From positions 1,488,009 to 1,552,008 of the forward strand of contig JAVTLE010000021.1 in the NCBI GenBank assembly GCA_033439295.1: 64,000 nucleotides of DNA, read 5' to 3'. The DNA is from Deuterostichococcus epilithicus. Lineage: Eukaryota; Chlorophyta; Trebouxiophyceae; Prasiolales; Stichococcaceae. Shown in pieces: positions 48,742 through 60,759 of this stretch. A program made the position numbers and the translations under genes. The notes under the pieces were generated by a model. That model saw only the letters and a list, made by a program, of their open reading frames with translations, searched no databases and was not told the origin of the DNA. Position 1 is the stretch's first letter, and every line of letters starts with the position of its first letter.

Positions 48742-49356
48742 GGAAGCGTCTGCGCGTCAAGCTAGCTGCATCTGCAAACGCGCATGCTCATTGGTCTGGT
48801 GTCTGTCAGGACTTGTTTTCTCGATGTGCGGGAAATAGTACACCGAGGCTCCTGCTCGCGGAAGCACACTCGGCTTGACCGATTCGTGGAAGGTACTTCG
48901 CCGACTGCGCGACGCCGAGGTTGCAACAACAGGCTCTTGTCCTCAGGTAAAGATAATCACAGGTCGTGAGCACTGCCACAGGGCATTGGGAGCCACAGTC
49001 ATGCATGAATCTCTCGGAGGCGAAGGATCTGCACGTGAGGCAGATCGCCCGCCGCTGCCGCAGCGCAGCCCAGATCGACAGCTTTGCGCCTTTGCCCGTT
49101 GAGCCACTTGCATCGTGTAGGTCAGTTGTACGTTTGGCTCCACTTGTTGTCCAGGTGTTCTGCAGTCCAGAATGGTTCGTTGTCACAGGGGCACGAGCGC
49201 CCAGCCATCCGTTGTCAGGACTCGCTGAGCTTGACAGAAGCCTGTCCGCCCTCTCTCAGCGCACGGTACACTGAGCCATCACGCAGTCATGCTAGATTGC
49301 TGATCAGACTCAGCGGCATCAACTCCAAGGAGCACTGGTGATATCGATTTAGCAAA
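48742..49356. promoter_or_regulatory. Divergent intergenic promoter region (ERV1 / SCYL1-like)
   Basis: 615 bases between outward-facing genes. No coding feature or repeat was recognised; open frames here lack any family motif. Confidence 0.4.
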
Positions 49357-52300
49357 ATGGCGTCGTACTTTGCAAAGCTGTCGTCGCTCGTGTCGGGGGG
49401 CTACACGTTTCCGTACACCCTCGGCGAGACCTACAGCTCGGCGTGGGGCAGCTGGACCCATTTCGAGGGCGTGCACAAGGAGACGGGCGCGGCGGTGTCC
49501 ATTTTTCGAGTCTCGTCCAGCAACAAGGACGAGCCCAAGATGGTCGCTGCCCGCAACGGCGTGAAGCGCCTGCGCACGGTGCGTTCCATGGCGTGGCGGT
49601 GTCAGGCCATGGCCATACACCTCTGCATCTTTTGCCATGCGGCATTGTGCGGCGCCGCACAGGCGCTGGCAGCACAAACCCAGCAACTCCGCTCCGCTGC
49701 ACCTTGTCAAGGGCATCAACAGTCATGTCATGTCAGGATCATTCAGCTCCTTGCTGTACACGAGTTCGAAATCGCCTGCCGTCGAGGGGTCTCTGCGCTT
49801 CCGGCGCAGCTGCGGCACCCCAACATCCTGCAGTTCAAGGACACGGCGGAGGTGGAGGAGCGTGGCGAGACCGTCATCTACCTGGTCACTGAGGCTTGCA
49901 CGCCGCTGGCCGAGCACCTGCAGCGCCTGGACATACAGGTGGAACTTTATGGCAGTTGCTGGACGCTTGCTCTGGGTGCGGTGCTGGACGTTCAAGCCAG
50001 CTTCACAGTGCTGCGCGCCAAACATCAGGCACAGCGCCGACAGGGGCCTGCTCTGGCAGCCTTATGGGCCGGATGCATGCGTGTCGCAGGGCCAAGCGCG
50101 CAGCCATTACCTGGGGATGGGCTTGTTCCACTGTGTCAAGGCGGTCAGCTTCCTGAACAACGACTGCAAGCTGGTGCGCCGCCCTTCAACCAAAATTCTT
50201 GCACATGTAGGTCCTGTACTACTAGCTGCACTCTGGATGCTCCGATTGCACAGCGCCCCACTGGCTGCACGGGCAGCAGGTGGCGTGTGGTAGGTGCCGG
50301 CACCAGCAGGTTGCTCCGTGAACTTGCTAGAGGGCCACAAGTAGGGCTGTGCGCCGCTCCCCGCAGATCCACGGCAACGTGTGCATGGCGGCGGTGGTGG
50401 TCACAGAGCAGCTGGATTGGCGGCTGCACGGCTTTGACCTGTTGTCGGAGCATGCCGGCGGCGCCGCCGATATGCCGCTGCTCAACGCCTCCTGGATGGT
50501 CGCGCAGCACTACAAGCCTGGCGAGGTAGGAACTGTATGCTTTAGCAGATCTCCCCTGAGCAGATGTGGAGGGAGCGTGGAGGGGACTGCCGCAACATGC
50601 CTTCTTTAGGGTATAATGCTGACTGCCGGCCGGCCGGCCGGCCGGATGGCACCAGTTGGTCACTGCGTCAGGAGGCTGATCCGGCAATGCCCATTGCACA
50701 GGTGGGCAAGGGCGAGTGGAGCAGCCTGGCGGAGTCGCCGCCGTGGGCCGTCGACGCCTGGGGCCTCGGCTGCCTCCTGCAGGTGCCCCTGTCGCTTACG
50801 CCAGGCGCCTGCTGCGGTTCTTGCCAAATTTCCCAGCATGCATTCGACCCTGAACCGCAAATGCAGCAGCAAGTGTCACGTCTGCTTCGAAGGATGGTGT
50901 CAGCCCCAGCGAGCTGGACATTAAACCATCTGATGCCCCGGCTGCTGCAGGAAACGTTCAGTGGCAGGACGCTGACAAAGGCCGAGGACCTGCGGCAGAC
51001 TGCGTCCATCCCACCAGGCATCTTGCAGGTGTGCTGCCACAGTGCACTTGGTTCCCACCAACCCGAAGCTTGCTCTGCTGAGACTGTATCTGCAGCGCCC
51101 AGCCGATACTTGGCGGAGCTGGGCTTCTTAGGAGCTGACAGTCCTGCTGCATGCCTTCAGCATGTGAACGCTGCCTGATGTACCCCATTCTGCTTCACCT
51201 GTGGCAGGAGTACCAGCGGCTGCTGGGCTCGCAGCCGACGCGGCGGCTGAACCCCAGCCGCCTCGTCGACAACGCAGTACTGCACAACAAGCTGGTGGAC
51301 ATCACGGCGTCGTTGGAGAATCTTTCCGTCAAGGACGCCGCCGAAAAGGATGCCTTCTTCAAGCAGCTGCCGGCGCAGTTGCCCGCCATCCCGCAGCCCG
51401 TCGCGCAGAAGAAGCTGCTGCCGCAGCTGTCGCAGGCGCTGGAGTTTGGCGGCGCCCCCGCCTCCGCGCTGGGTGCGTCCAGCATGGCCGAGTGTCTCTG
51501 GTCTGGCACGCAGCTGTCTGGAGGTCGGTGCTGCCTTTGCTTATGGACCAATTGCGGCGTGTGTGCTGTGGCAACATGCCCTGACGACGTGTGGTCTGGC
51601 TGGATGGCAGGCATTTACCTGAAGGTGGCTGCTGGCCTGAGCGATGACGAGTACAAAGGTGGGCTGCTCCCATCCTTCGCCCGATTAACTACAGGCCGGG
51701 AGCAGTGATTGCGATGCGTAACCACACTCTGCAGTCCTCGTCGAGCTGCACCCTTGCGTGTGGTTCATCACCTTACTGTGCACCCACCCAGCGGCCAGAC
51801 CGCCGAGCCGCCTCTGTTTTCGTGTGCTGCAGCCAAGGTGGTGCCCTCGGTCGCGCGCCTGTTTGCGTCAAACGACCGCGCCATTCGGCGCAGCCTGCTG
51901 GAGGGCATCGATGCCTTCGCCCGTCATTTCGACACCGAGCTGGTGGAGGAAAAGATCTTCCCTGCCATCGCCACAGGTGCGCATGCAGCCGGCCGTTTGC
52001 ATCGGGATCCGCATCCGCATCCGCATCCCCCTGTGCACCTGGACACCTGCAAGCGGCGGATCTGAGGTGGAGCCCTCCATGGCCTGGGCTTCCGGACTCT
52101 CTGCAGGCGGCCGCTGCCTGCGGCATAGCATGCGCCGTCGCATGTGTCACCTTGCGGCCACACAGCCCCAGGTTTGGCCACCCCGCCGTAGCAGTCGCTG
52201 ATGGGCCGCCCTGCCGCGCAGGCTTCACGGACAGTAATGCGTACCTGAGGGAGCTGACGCTGAAGAGCATGCTGTCGCTGGCGCCGCTGCTCAGCCAGCG

Positions 52301-54466
52301 CACCATCAGCCAAGTCCTGCTCAAGCACCTCGCCAAGCTGCAGGTGTTGCCCTTCTCTGAGTGCCTCGCACTTGCGCCCATGGCCGAGTACGCGCCTTGC
52401 ATGCAGGCGGGCAACGATCCCATGTGCCTGTCGAGCCACGATGCTTGCCACGCAAGCTCTGCTTGCCCATGCGCACGCTGCGCCGCCTGGCTGTTGGGCG
52501 TCAGGGCTCTGTGTCCGGAACCCTACTCCCTGGGAGCACGCCCGCCTGCACGCATTACGGAGGTAGTCTCGTCAAGGCCGAGGATCCCGCACCGCGAGCC
52601 GCCGAGCACTGTATCGCCATCCCTGCAATCGGATGCCCTGTGACCCAGGTGGACGAGGAGGCTCCCATCCGGGCCAACACCACCATCCTGCTGGGCAACC
52701 TGGCGGTGCACCTGTCGGAGGCCACCCAGAAGCGGGTCCTGCTCAACGCCTTCACGCGCGCGCTGAAGGACACATTCCCGCCCGCCCGCGTCGCCGGCCT
52801 CAAGGTGAGCTGTGAGCGATGCTCAAACGGAGGAGCTGCAGTTGCCTGTGCAGCCGGGATGGGGGAGCACAGGCCAGATTGGCGGCGGCGCGAGGCAGCG
52901 AACTGTCATGAGGAGGCACGGCGAATCTGCCTGCCTGGAGAGACCAGGGGGAACCAGAAGGTCGGGAGGGAGGAGGATTGCCATACAACAGCGCTCGTGG
53001 CACGACGCGCGCAGGCGGTGGTTGCAACGGCGGAGCTGCACTCTTCTGCGGAGGCGGCGCAGCGCATCCTGCCGGCGGTGGCGCCGCTGGCCGCGGACCC
53101 GATCGAGGACGTGCGCGCGCACGCGCTGGCCGCGCTGGACTGCTTCCTGAAGGCGCTGCGCGCCGCGCACGCTGAGGCGTCGGCCGCTGCGCGCGCCGAG
53201 GGCGACTCCGGCAAGGCCGGCCTACCGGGTGCGTACAAGTGTGAATGTTTTGCAGCCCGCCCCCCCGCCCCCCTCAGCGCCAGCAGAGTGTGCTTGGGCA
53301 CATGTATGTCTGTGTGCTGCTCATTCCTCACTACCGCTGCTAAGCAATTGATGCGCTGGGGCGCCTGTGGACACGCAACTACCCTGCGAGCCGTGNCGCT
53401 GCGGGCATGTGTTGCCCGTCAGCGACGCGGCATCTGAGTGGCGCGGCATGCTCGACGCTGCCAGCAACTGCACTGCAGGCTCGAACGGCTGGACCTCGGG
53501 CATCGGCTCCAATTTGGGTTGGGCCATCAGCTCCTTCGGCCTGAACCGCGGCGACAGCCCAGCGCCCCCTGCGGCGCCTGCGGCCGCTGCTGTCCCCGCC
53601 AATCAGGTGGCGGCGACGGGCCGCGACCATGCAGCCTCCGCATCGAGCAATTGGTCCGGCGCATCGGACGCGGACGGGCAGAGCGCGGCGGCGGCGACAG
53701 CGCCCAGGCCGGCGGCATTCGCAGGGCGCGCCCCGCCAGCACCCAGTCCAGGTGGAATGGGCCTTGCAAAGACACACGCAATTTGTGCTCGCCGCCAAGC
53801 ACCGTGCGTCGCTGCAATTGCTGCGGCAGCCGGCGTCAGGCACAGCACAAGTCATGGGGAATTGTGGTTGTGGCAACCTGTGCAGCCTGCCACACAGCAA
53901 GCTCTGACAGTGAGCATGCTCGCCTTGCAGCTCGCCCAGCGGCCAGCCGCTTTGCGGAGGAGCCAGCAGCCAGGTGGTTGCCCTGCGATTCTCGCCACTT
54001 GCCTGTGGTGCATGATTGTGCCGTCAGGAAGCACATGCTGAATTGTTAAGTTATCAGCGCATTGCTCACGGCGCCTGGTTCCTTCGACAGCGTGCCAGAC
54101 AGCGACGGCGGCGACGCCTGGGAGGACATGGACATGCTCGCCCTGGAAGGTATGGCAACCTTGTGTCCCGCATGCACAAGGCTCGGCTTTCCGGTGAAGA
54201 CACACGCTTCTTGGGCGCTGGGTTCTTTTGACAGAATATTTGGCACCACGATGCCAATGTACAGCATGTGACTAGTGCCATGTGCGTGTTCAGAGCCGAA
54301 GCCGGCGCCTGTGCCAAGGGCGCGACCGGCCGCCGGGCGCGGGGCACGGGGCGCTGGCCGCCGGCTGGTGGGGCAGCGCGGCGCCGGCCAGCGCGGCGCC
54401 ATGAAGCTGGGCGCCTCCAAGCTGACGACGCCCAAGCCCGCAGAGCCCCCGCTCTCGGAGTGGTAG
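49357..54466 (+). CDS. SCYL1: SCYL1-like pseudokinase (SCY1 family, kinase-like plus HEAT repeats)
   Basis: SCY1-like proteins are catalytically degenerate kinases that act in Golgi-ER COPI or clathrin traffic and tRNA export. ATG 49357 starts YFAKLSSLVSGGYTFPYTLG, then SWTHFEGVHKETGAAVSIFR. The pseudokinase continues LRHPNILQFKDTAEVEERGE, IYLVTEACTPLAEHLQRLD and CVKAVSFLNNDCKL. Across an intron comes IHGNVC, where an active kinase has HRD, and LHGFDLLSE, where it has DFG. SPPWAVDAWGLGCLLQ is the F-helix region. HEAT-type helices follow (EYQRLLGSQPTRRLNPSRLV, AKVVPSVARLFASNDRAIRR, TDSNAYLRELTLKSMLSLAP, LLGNLAVHLSEATQKRVLLN, RILPAVAPLAADPIEDVRAH). The C-terminus is disordered, with WEDMDMLALE, then GAMKLGASKL near the end as in animal SCYL1, stop 54464-54466. 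An unknown base at 53396 is probably intronic. Confidence 0.92.
50625..50645. repeat. (GGCC)5 tetranucleotide repeat
   Basis: A 21-base self-complementary GCCGG run lies in an intron of the SCYL1-like gene. It is palindromic and likely to fold back. Confidence 0.85.
52006..52027. repeat. ATCCGC hexamer repeat (three copies)
   Basis: Three perfect tandem ATCCGC units followed by ATCC lie in a SCYL1-like intron. Simple slippage repeat. Confidence 0.8.
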
Positions 54467-54876
54467 TGACGAACTGGTTTTCTGGAGCGTTGTCTGACCG
54501 CTGTACTGTTTGCTTGGTTTGTGCTGCTTTGCAAATTCATGAGAACGCTGCCGCTGCCTTTGCGAGGGATGTGCCGAAGACAAATGCCAGGACTGCTATG
54601 GCACTCTAGATGCACCTAGCAGTAGGTATGGTACCCAGTCAGGAGATGCGATGCCGCCCTCTGCTGAACGCTGTTTGGATGCCTGAGTACCTCGCAGGCT
54701 CTGGCATGTGGAGCTTCGAAGCATGCTGACCGTCCAGATATTGTGCCGAACGTAGCATTGCATCGGTTTATGGCGATCTGAGGGGCTCAGCATCACGCCC
54801 GCGTCGATGGCGAGGCAGTGTTTTACAAGTACTTCTACATCTGGTGGTGCAAAAAAGACCCCGCATCGAAATGCAA
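54467..54876. other. Convergent intergenic region (SCYL1-like / ATP synthase gamma)
   Basis: About 410 bases between facing stop codons. No gene is recognised. The right border depends on the terminal ATP synthase exon described in the next entry. Confidence 0.45.
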
Positions 54877-57676
54877 TCACTTCTCCAGCGCCGCAGCACC
54901 AGAGATAATTTCTGTGAGCTCTGTTGTGATGGCTGCCTGTCGTGATCTGCAATGCAAATCCAGGCCAGGGTCAAGCCACAGCATATGCAGGAGTGCAGAG
55001 CAGAGCGACGTAGAGAACTGATGGCATGACAGAAATCAGCATGTGTACCGTTTTCGAACGACGGCATGCAGCACACGGGACGCATGGGGGTGGTCACTGG
55101 ATGTAGACAAGTGGGCGACTCGGCTGCGAGGATCAAGAGGTCACCTGTTGTAGGACAGGGTCAGCTTGCCGAGCATCTCCTTGGCGTTCTTGGTGGACGA
55201 CTCCATGGCCGCCATGCGCGACGCCTGCTCGCTGCAGTTGTTCTCCAGCAGCCCGTTGTACAGCGCCTGCGACAACAGCAGATCGGCAGATCAGCACCCG
55301 GCTCGACACCTGCACATGGTAGCGGGCGCAACCCCTTGCCGCAGGGCCAAGCGACGCAGTGCGCAACCACGGCAGCCCGGCGCACGCACAGCGCCATGCA
55401 TGGCAGCGTGCGAGGATGACGCAGCCCCCGGCCTTGACGCAAAATATGAATCCTGACATAGAAGTCGATATATGACGCTCGCGCCGCCACAGAGCGGGCT
55501 GCGGTGCCAGCATGCAGCGAGCCATGAGCCGCACCGCGGCGAGCTGGAACTCGGCGAGGTCCTGCAGGAACTCGGCGCGGTCGGGGCCCTCGAACTCGTA
55601 GCTGTCCAGCTCCCCACCCAGCGCCATCTCCTTCTCCAGCGACTGCGGCGGCCACGTGAAGGCAGGCTCGTGCGGGTGTGTTCCCATGCTGGAAGAGCGT
55701 CTGGAGGCGCACTGGGCGGCGGCGCTGACGCTTGAAGGCGTCAAGCACCGCCACCTAACGATGCAGGGCTGCCCCCCCTCGTGCCATGCATGTGCAGGCA
55801 CTGCTCGGTCCCAGGCACGCAGCACCGCAGCACCGCCGCGCCGGAAGGCAGCTGAGACTCGTGCAACACCCTGGACCGGCAGCAAGGTGCCCCATGCAGG
55901 CGCTAGCAAGCCCACCGCAGGCACATGAGCCTGTTAGGCACTTCCGACGAGTAGGACAAATGGAGAGGCCGCTCACGTCGGGGGACAGCACAGTGTTGAG
56001 CGTCGGCTTGTACGCGATGGCGGACTTGAAGCGGTTGTAGATGATGTGCGCCGCGTCAAACTCTGTCTTCAGTAGCTCCTCCGCCACGCCGCACGCCTGC
56101 ACCGAGGGTGCACTGGCAATGCTCAGCTGATCAGCTTTGCGGCAGGCCAGCAGCCGAGGCCGCTCGACGAGCCGAGCCATGGCGGCCGCCTCGCTCCCAA
56201 CCGCCTTGCCTGCTGGCGCGCTCTGGCATGACAACTGGCATGGGCCCGGCATGTGCACACCTGGCGGGCGTGGCGATCCTCGAGCTCGAGGCGCCCGCTC
56301 TCATGCAAGCATTTGAACAGAGCAGCTGCGCATGCCGCCAGCCCTCCGCGGCGACCCAAATAGCGCCATCCCAGAGGCGCGCTGCACAAATCGATGTCCC
56401 AGGGTCCCCACAGCGGGCGCGCACCTGGGCAAACGTGATGCGGACTTTGCCAACGTCGGCGACGGTGGCGGCGATGTGGTCCCTCTGGTCCCGCACCAGC
56501 TGCGCCCGCCCCTTCTCACCGATCACCACGAAGGACGCCTCCTTGCCCTCTGCAGCACACGGCGACTCGGCTGCGGCACCATGACAGGAGCGCAAGCGAT
56601 GTGGGGCCGACGATGCGGCGTGGCTGTCACAGCCGGTGTGCGGCGTGCAACCACTGGCTCAGGTTGCCGGCCAACATACTACACGCCGAGCCCCGAGCAC
56701 CATCGCGCCAATCGGCGGCAGCGCAACCCTGAACGGCTGCAGGAGTTCACAAATGCTGCCCGTTTCATGAGACAGTCGAAACACTGAGCAGGGACCCTAA
56801 GCCAGTGTCCTCGGCACCCACCTTCATCGCCAACCACATGGTAGACGGCGCGCGCGTGTTTGCACACTGTGCTGTTGATGCCGCCGCACAGCCCCTTGTC
56901 GCTGGTGATGGCCACCACAATGTTCTTCCCCACGTCCACGTCTGTCCATCAGCACACAAGCTTGTTCAAGACAGCACATTTACGCCTCCGGGTGCATGCC
57001 ACTTGCCACAGCAAACCGGGGACATGACGCTGCAGGCCCCGCAGACTCAGGTGCAGGGAAATCTGGTGCAGGCAATCGGGACTCACCCGGGTGGTCACCC
57101 AGGAGGGTCAGCATCGGCGAGGAGATGCCGCGCGAGTTCTCCGTCGCAAGCTGCGCCACGCGCATCTTGGACGCCGCCACCATCTTCATGGCCGACGTGA
57201 TCTTTGCAATGTTCTGCACCGACCGCATGCGCAGCTTGACTGCACACCAGGGCACACCGCGACGTCAGTGGGGCGCGCAGCAGCCTGCGAGACTCCGCTG
57301 TGGAGCCTGCACCTTTGTCAGGGTTGGTAGTGTCGATGACTAGCCTACTGCAGAGCGCGCCAGCCCGGCTCCAAGCCAGAACTCTATGAGGCACTCTCAC
57401 CTGCTAGCTGCGACGCATGGCGCACGCCCTGCGCTGGGTCCCCCCTGTGTGCGAACATCAGCCCAGTAAGGAGCCGAATTTTGGGGTAGGGGCCGGCACC
57501 AGGCAACGTGAACGCGGACAGGCATCACCGCAATGCAGGATCAGGCCTCGCCTAGTGATGAAGGCCGGCGACTCGCCCATCGCGAAGGCATCCCGCACAA
57601 AACTGGGCTGACTGAGCTCGCGTCCTTCGCGCCGCCCAGCTTGCGCTGCGGCGCTGGTGGCAGCTCGACGCCACAT
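54877..57676 (-). CDS. ATP3: Mitochondrial F1-ATP synthase gamma subunit
   Basis: The gamma subunit is the central rotor shaft of F1. Minus-strand exons read KLRMRSVQNIAKITSAMKMV with AASKMRVAQLATENSRG, NIVVAITSDKGLCGGINSTV, ASFVVIGEKGRAQLVRDQRD, ACGVAEELLKTEFDAAHIIY with NRFKSAIAYKPTLNTVLSPD, and EKEMALGGELDSYEFEGPDR with FLQDLAEFQLAAVRLM. The penultimate exon has SEQASRMAAMESSTKNAKEM and LGKLTLSYN. An intron (54947-55144) leads to a 70-base last exon (54877-54946) giving SRQAAITTELTEIISGAAAL, the nearly invariant gamma C-terminus. The regulatory Cys insert of chloroplast gamma is absent, which points to the mitochondrial form. The first exon probably starts at ATG 57674-57676 (MWRRAATSAAAQAGRRE, presequence-like), but its donor is unresolved. 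Confidence 0.92.
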
Positions 57677-58534
57677 CCTGTCTCGATCGCTCAGCAGGCG
57701 TCGCAACTACTGACTGCCCTGCTTGGCATGTCTTCGTTGCACTGGCAAAATCATAGGGGGAGATAACCTTACAGCAAGGGTCTATAAACTGCGCCGGTTA
57801 CAAACACGGCGGCAAACGACGATTTGCCACCACTATCCTCGCAAACACAGTGTCCTCGCAACGACGGAGAGTGTCCCATCTGATCTGAGGGGCTTAACGG
57901 AAGGGATTTAGGTGCGTGGAAGGCAGCGACTGCAGAACGGACACTTGTCAGCAGGCAGGCGAGGGTACGGCGAGCTGGATTCAGTCAGACAATATTCTGT
58001 GCACCTAACGGCCCCCTTGAAGCCCTCCAAAGTGCAGGCGGGTAGGATGCACCCAAAAGGTGTCGGTCAGGTACGATGGCAGCAAACGGACGCAGACGAA
58101 GGCCATCACGCAAGTGCAATTTCAAGTTCTTTCAGCGACGGATGGTGCTGGACTTTAGGATTACGCATGCGCAAGGTACAAGCGTACATTATGCCTAGTG
58201 TGTTTGAACAATGACGCTTTACGGCGCATTCCAGACCCAAATGCAGTGCCCGGGCAGCACGCAGGGGGAACTCACGCCTTCTTACACGCACGGCAGTGTG
58301 TAAACTACAGATCAGAAGGCAAATTGGCTCAAGCAAGAGAAAGCAACGCCAGATTTATCCTAGATTGAAAGTTGTTTGCATGAAATCAGGCGCCAATACT
58401 GAGGGCTGCCGCCGGGGATCGGCAGCGGCAATGCTGTCAAAAACATTTTCGACAGCCATTTGGCAGTGCGCAAGTCTGCGTGTGAGCCGTTACGGATGCG
58501 CTTCATTCACAGCGTTGTTTAGGCGCTCGGGTCG
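57677..58534. other. Intergenic region between SnRK2 and ATP synthase gamma (both minus strand)
   Basis: About 860 relatively AT-rich bases. It should contain the gamma-subunit promoter and the SnRK2 3' UTR; a minus-strand TGTAA (58286-58282) is a possible SnRK2 poly(A) signal. No gene is recognised. Confidence 0.45.
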
Positions 58535-60759
58535 TCACACGCGCTGCTCTGGCACGAGCCTAGCTTCAGCGACGATGGCGCGCACCTCTTCTTCTGTTTG
58601 CAGGTGCTCAATCACGCTGCCCGGCATGTATCTGAACTCGTCGCTCTGCGAGCATGAAGACAGCAGGGTTTCTCAGCTTCATAAATCCTCTGGGACGCAG
58701 AATGCACGGATACAGCTGATCTGCCATGCGGCCGCCTGACCACCAAGGCTGAGCCACATGCCTACCTGCAGCTCCCTAGGCAGCTTCTTCTGGAACCAGG
58801 GGTGCCGCTTGATATCCTCCAGCTTGATGCGCTTGTTGGGGTCGGCCACGAAGATCCTCCTGATGAGGTCCTTGCACCCATTGCTGAGCTCCAGGCCTGG
58901 CGGATAGCTGTACTGCGCCCTCACAATGTTCTGCACGACGGAGTCCTACGCCCGTCAGCCAGCTCGGCAGGTTCCAGTGTGCAGCAGAGGTGGCCGACAC
59001 GATTGGTCAACAGGCGATGCAGGCATGGTGAACTGCAAGGCGGCCAGGCAGGCGCTCACATTGACGCCCGTGGCGGGGTCGCCCGTGTCCTCAAACGGGT
59101 AGCGGCCCACGAGCATCAGGTACCTGCGGTCATCCATGCCAGGAGGATCATGCGCAAGACGAGAGATAGGCGGTGCAAGAGCGCTGCCGGCCAGCAGCGC
59201 ATGTCCTGGGCTGGTAGGATCACCCGGCACACTCGAGGCATAATGGCAACGGGCGGCTGAGAGAAATTTTTTACAAACAGCTGCAGCTGGGGACGCACAG
59301 GATGACGCCGCAGGACCAGACGTCTGACATCTTGCCATCGTAGTTCTTTTTGTAGGAGCACAGCACCACTTCGGGGGCGAGGTACTCCACCGTGCCCTTT
59401 GCTGACTTTGGCGCCGAGTCCGCAATTGCATGCTGCGGGGCGGGGCGACATAGACGTCACTTTCTTAGGCAAACGTGCTTTCATAGGACCACGACAAGCT
59501 GCGGATGCAAGAGTGCCATAGAGCTCAGGGAATGTATCACCACGCAGCGGCCCCGCTTCCGCGAGCGGCGCACCTTTGAGAAACCGAAGTCGCAAATCTT
59601 CAGGTACGGCGCGGCGCCCGCGCCGCTGATGTGTATGAGCGCGTTTTCTAATTTCAGATCGCGGTGGTACACTGCAGCCTGGCGGCAGCAAAGCTATGGC
59701 TGAAAATTGCTCCCAGAAAGAGCAACGGCAACGGGAATCACATACACAGTCTGCAAGGGACACCTGCTGATACAGCAGCAGTAGACCAGTGTGGCTGGCT
59801 CGCCTGATGGCAAAAGTCAACGCCGGAGATGAGCTGCTGGAAGAAGAAGCGCGAGGCGTCCTCCGACAACTGCCCCGACCGCCGCACATACTCGAACAGC
59901 TCGCCGCCGGAGGCGTATTCCATGACAGTGACCAGGTGCGTGGGCGTCACAAACACCTCTTTGAATTTGATGATGTGGGGGTGGACCAGCAGTCTGTGGT
60001 TCAGTATTTCCTGCGGAAAGACATCAGATGACATTTCAGGCGTATTTGGCCGACATTCGGCAGGGGCGCTCGGTGTCACGATTGATGTACTGAAGCAGGG
60101 TCTGGCAGTAGTGAGGGCTCATGCCTGAAGTCAGAGACCAGTCAATCAGAGCTCTCTGTGTTTCAGCGGCGCAAGTGGCAAGCGGGATGCAGGCAATGCA
60201 GTTGATCAGCGACACGGTGCACACGACCAATGCATGCGCTGTGAGATGATGTCTTGCGGATTTCGGCTCCGAATATCCAAGGCTTACCCGGTCCACGTTG
60301 ACATTAATCTGCACTCCACACAGGACGGCGATCAACATGTCGTCCCATGAGCACTCGGGGCATGGAGCACTCGAGAGATGAAAGTGTCACAATGGGAATG
60401 CACGAGCACCACCATCTGGTCCGTTTGCGAGCAATGATCCGACTCCAAGAGTACCACTTTGTGCCTGTGCATGTGGCTCACCATGCCGCCCCGCTCAATG
60501 AACTTGCCGGCGACAAGCTCGGAGGTCTCCCGGTTCCGCAGCAGCATGGTGACGCCATAGTTGCCTTTTCCGAGCTTGCTGACCTGTTTGGAGCGCCAAG
60601 CTGGTCTCAGCATAGCAGGTTCGCTGATCTGGCCAGGGCACCAGTACTGTCCAAGCTGCACCTCGTCGTCAGAGCACAAGGTCGAAAAAGGGGGCCCCGG
60701 TCTCTCACCAGGTCGAACTTGGAGTTCCTTAGGGTTGTCTCCCAGTCGGCTTGAGACAT
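58535..60759 (-). CDS. SNRK2: SnRK2-type serine/threonine protein kinase
   Basis: SnRK2 kinases act in osmotic-stress and nutrient signalling in green plants and algae. The start I favour is ATG 60757-60759 ([17 protein letters not shown]), joined to [20 protein letters not shown] with [10 protein letters not shown] (glycine loop and VAxK lysine). Then [70 protein letters not shown] (HRD), [12 protein letters not shown] (DFG), [75 protein letters not shown] and [13 protein letters not shown]. The short tail [20 protein letters not shown] ends at TGA 58535-58537. Domain order and the ERG and LPREL signatures fit SnRK2. The activation segment differs from the plant TVGTPAYIAPEVL form. Confidence 0.93.

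Noticed and set aside
55141-55143. Stop codon taken as the end of ATP synthase gamma
   Set aside because: It removes the invariant C-terminal helix, which is found intact in a downstream exon with correct splice sites and phase.
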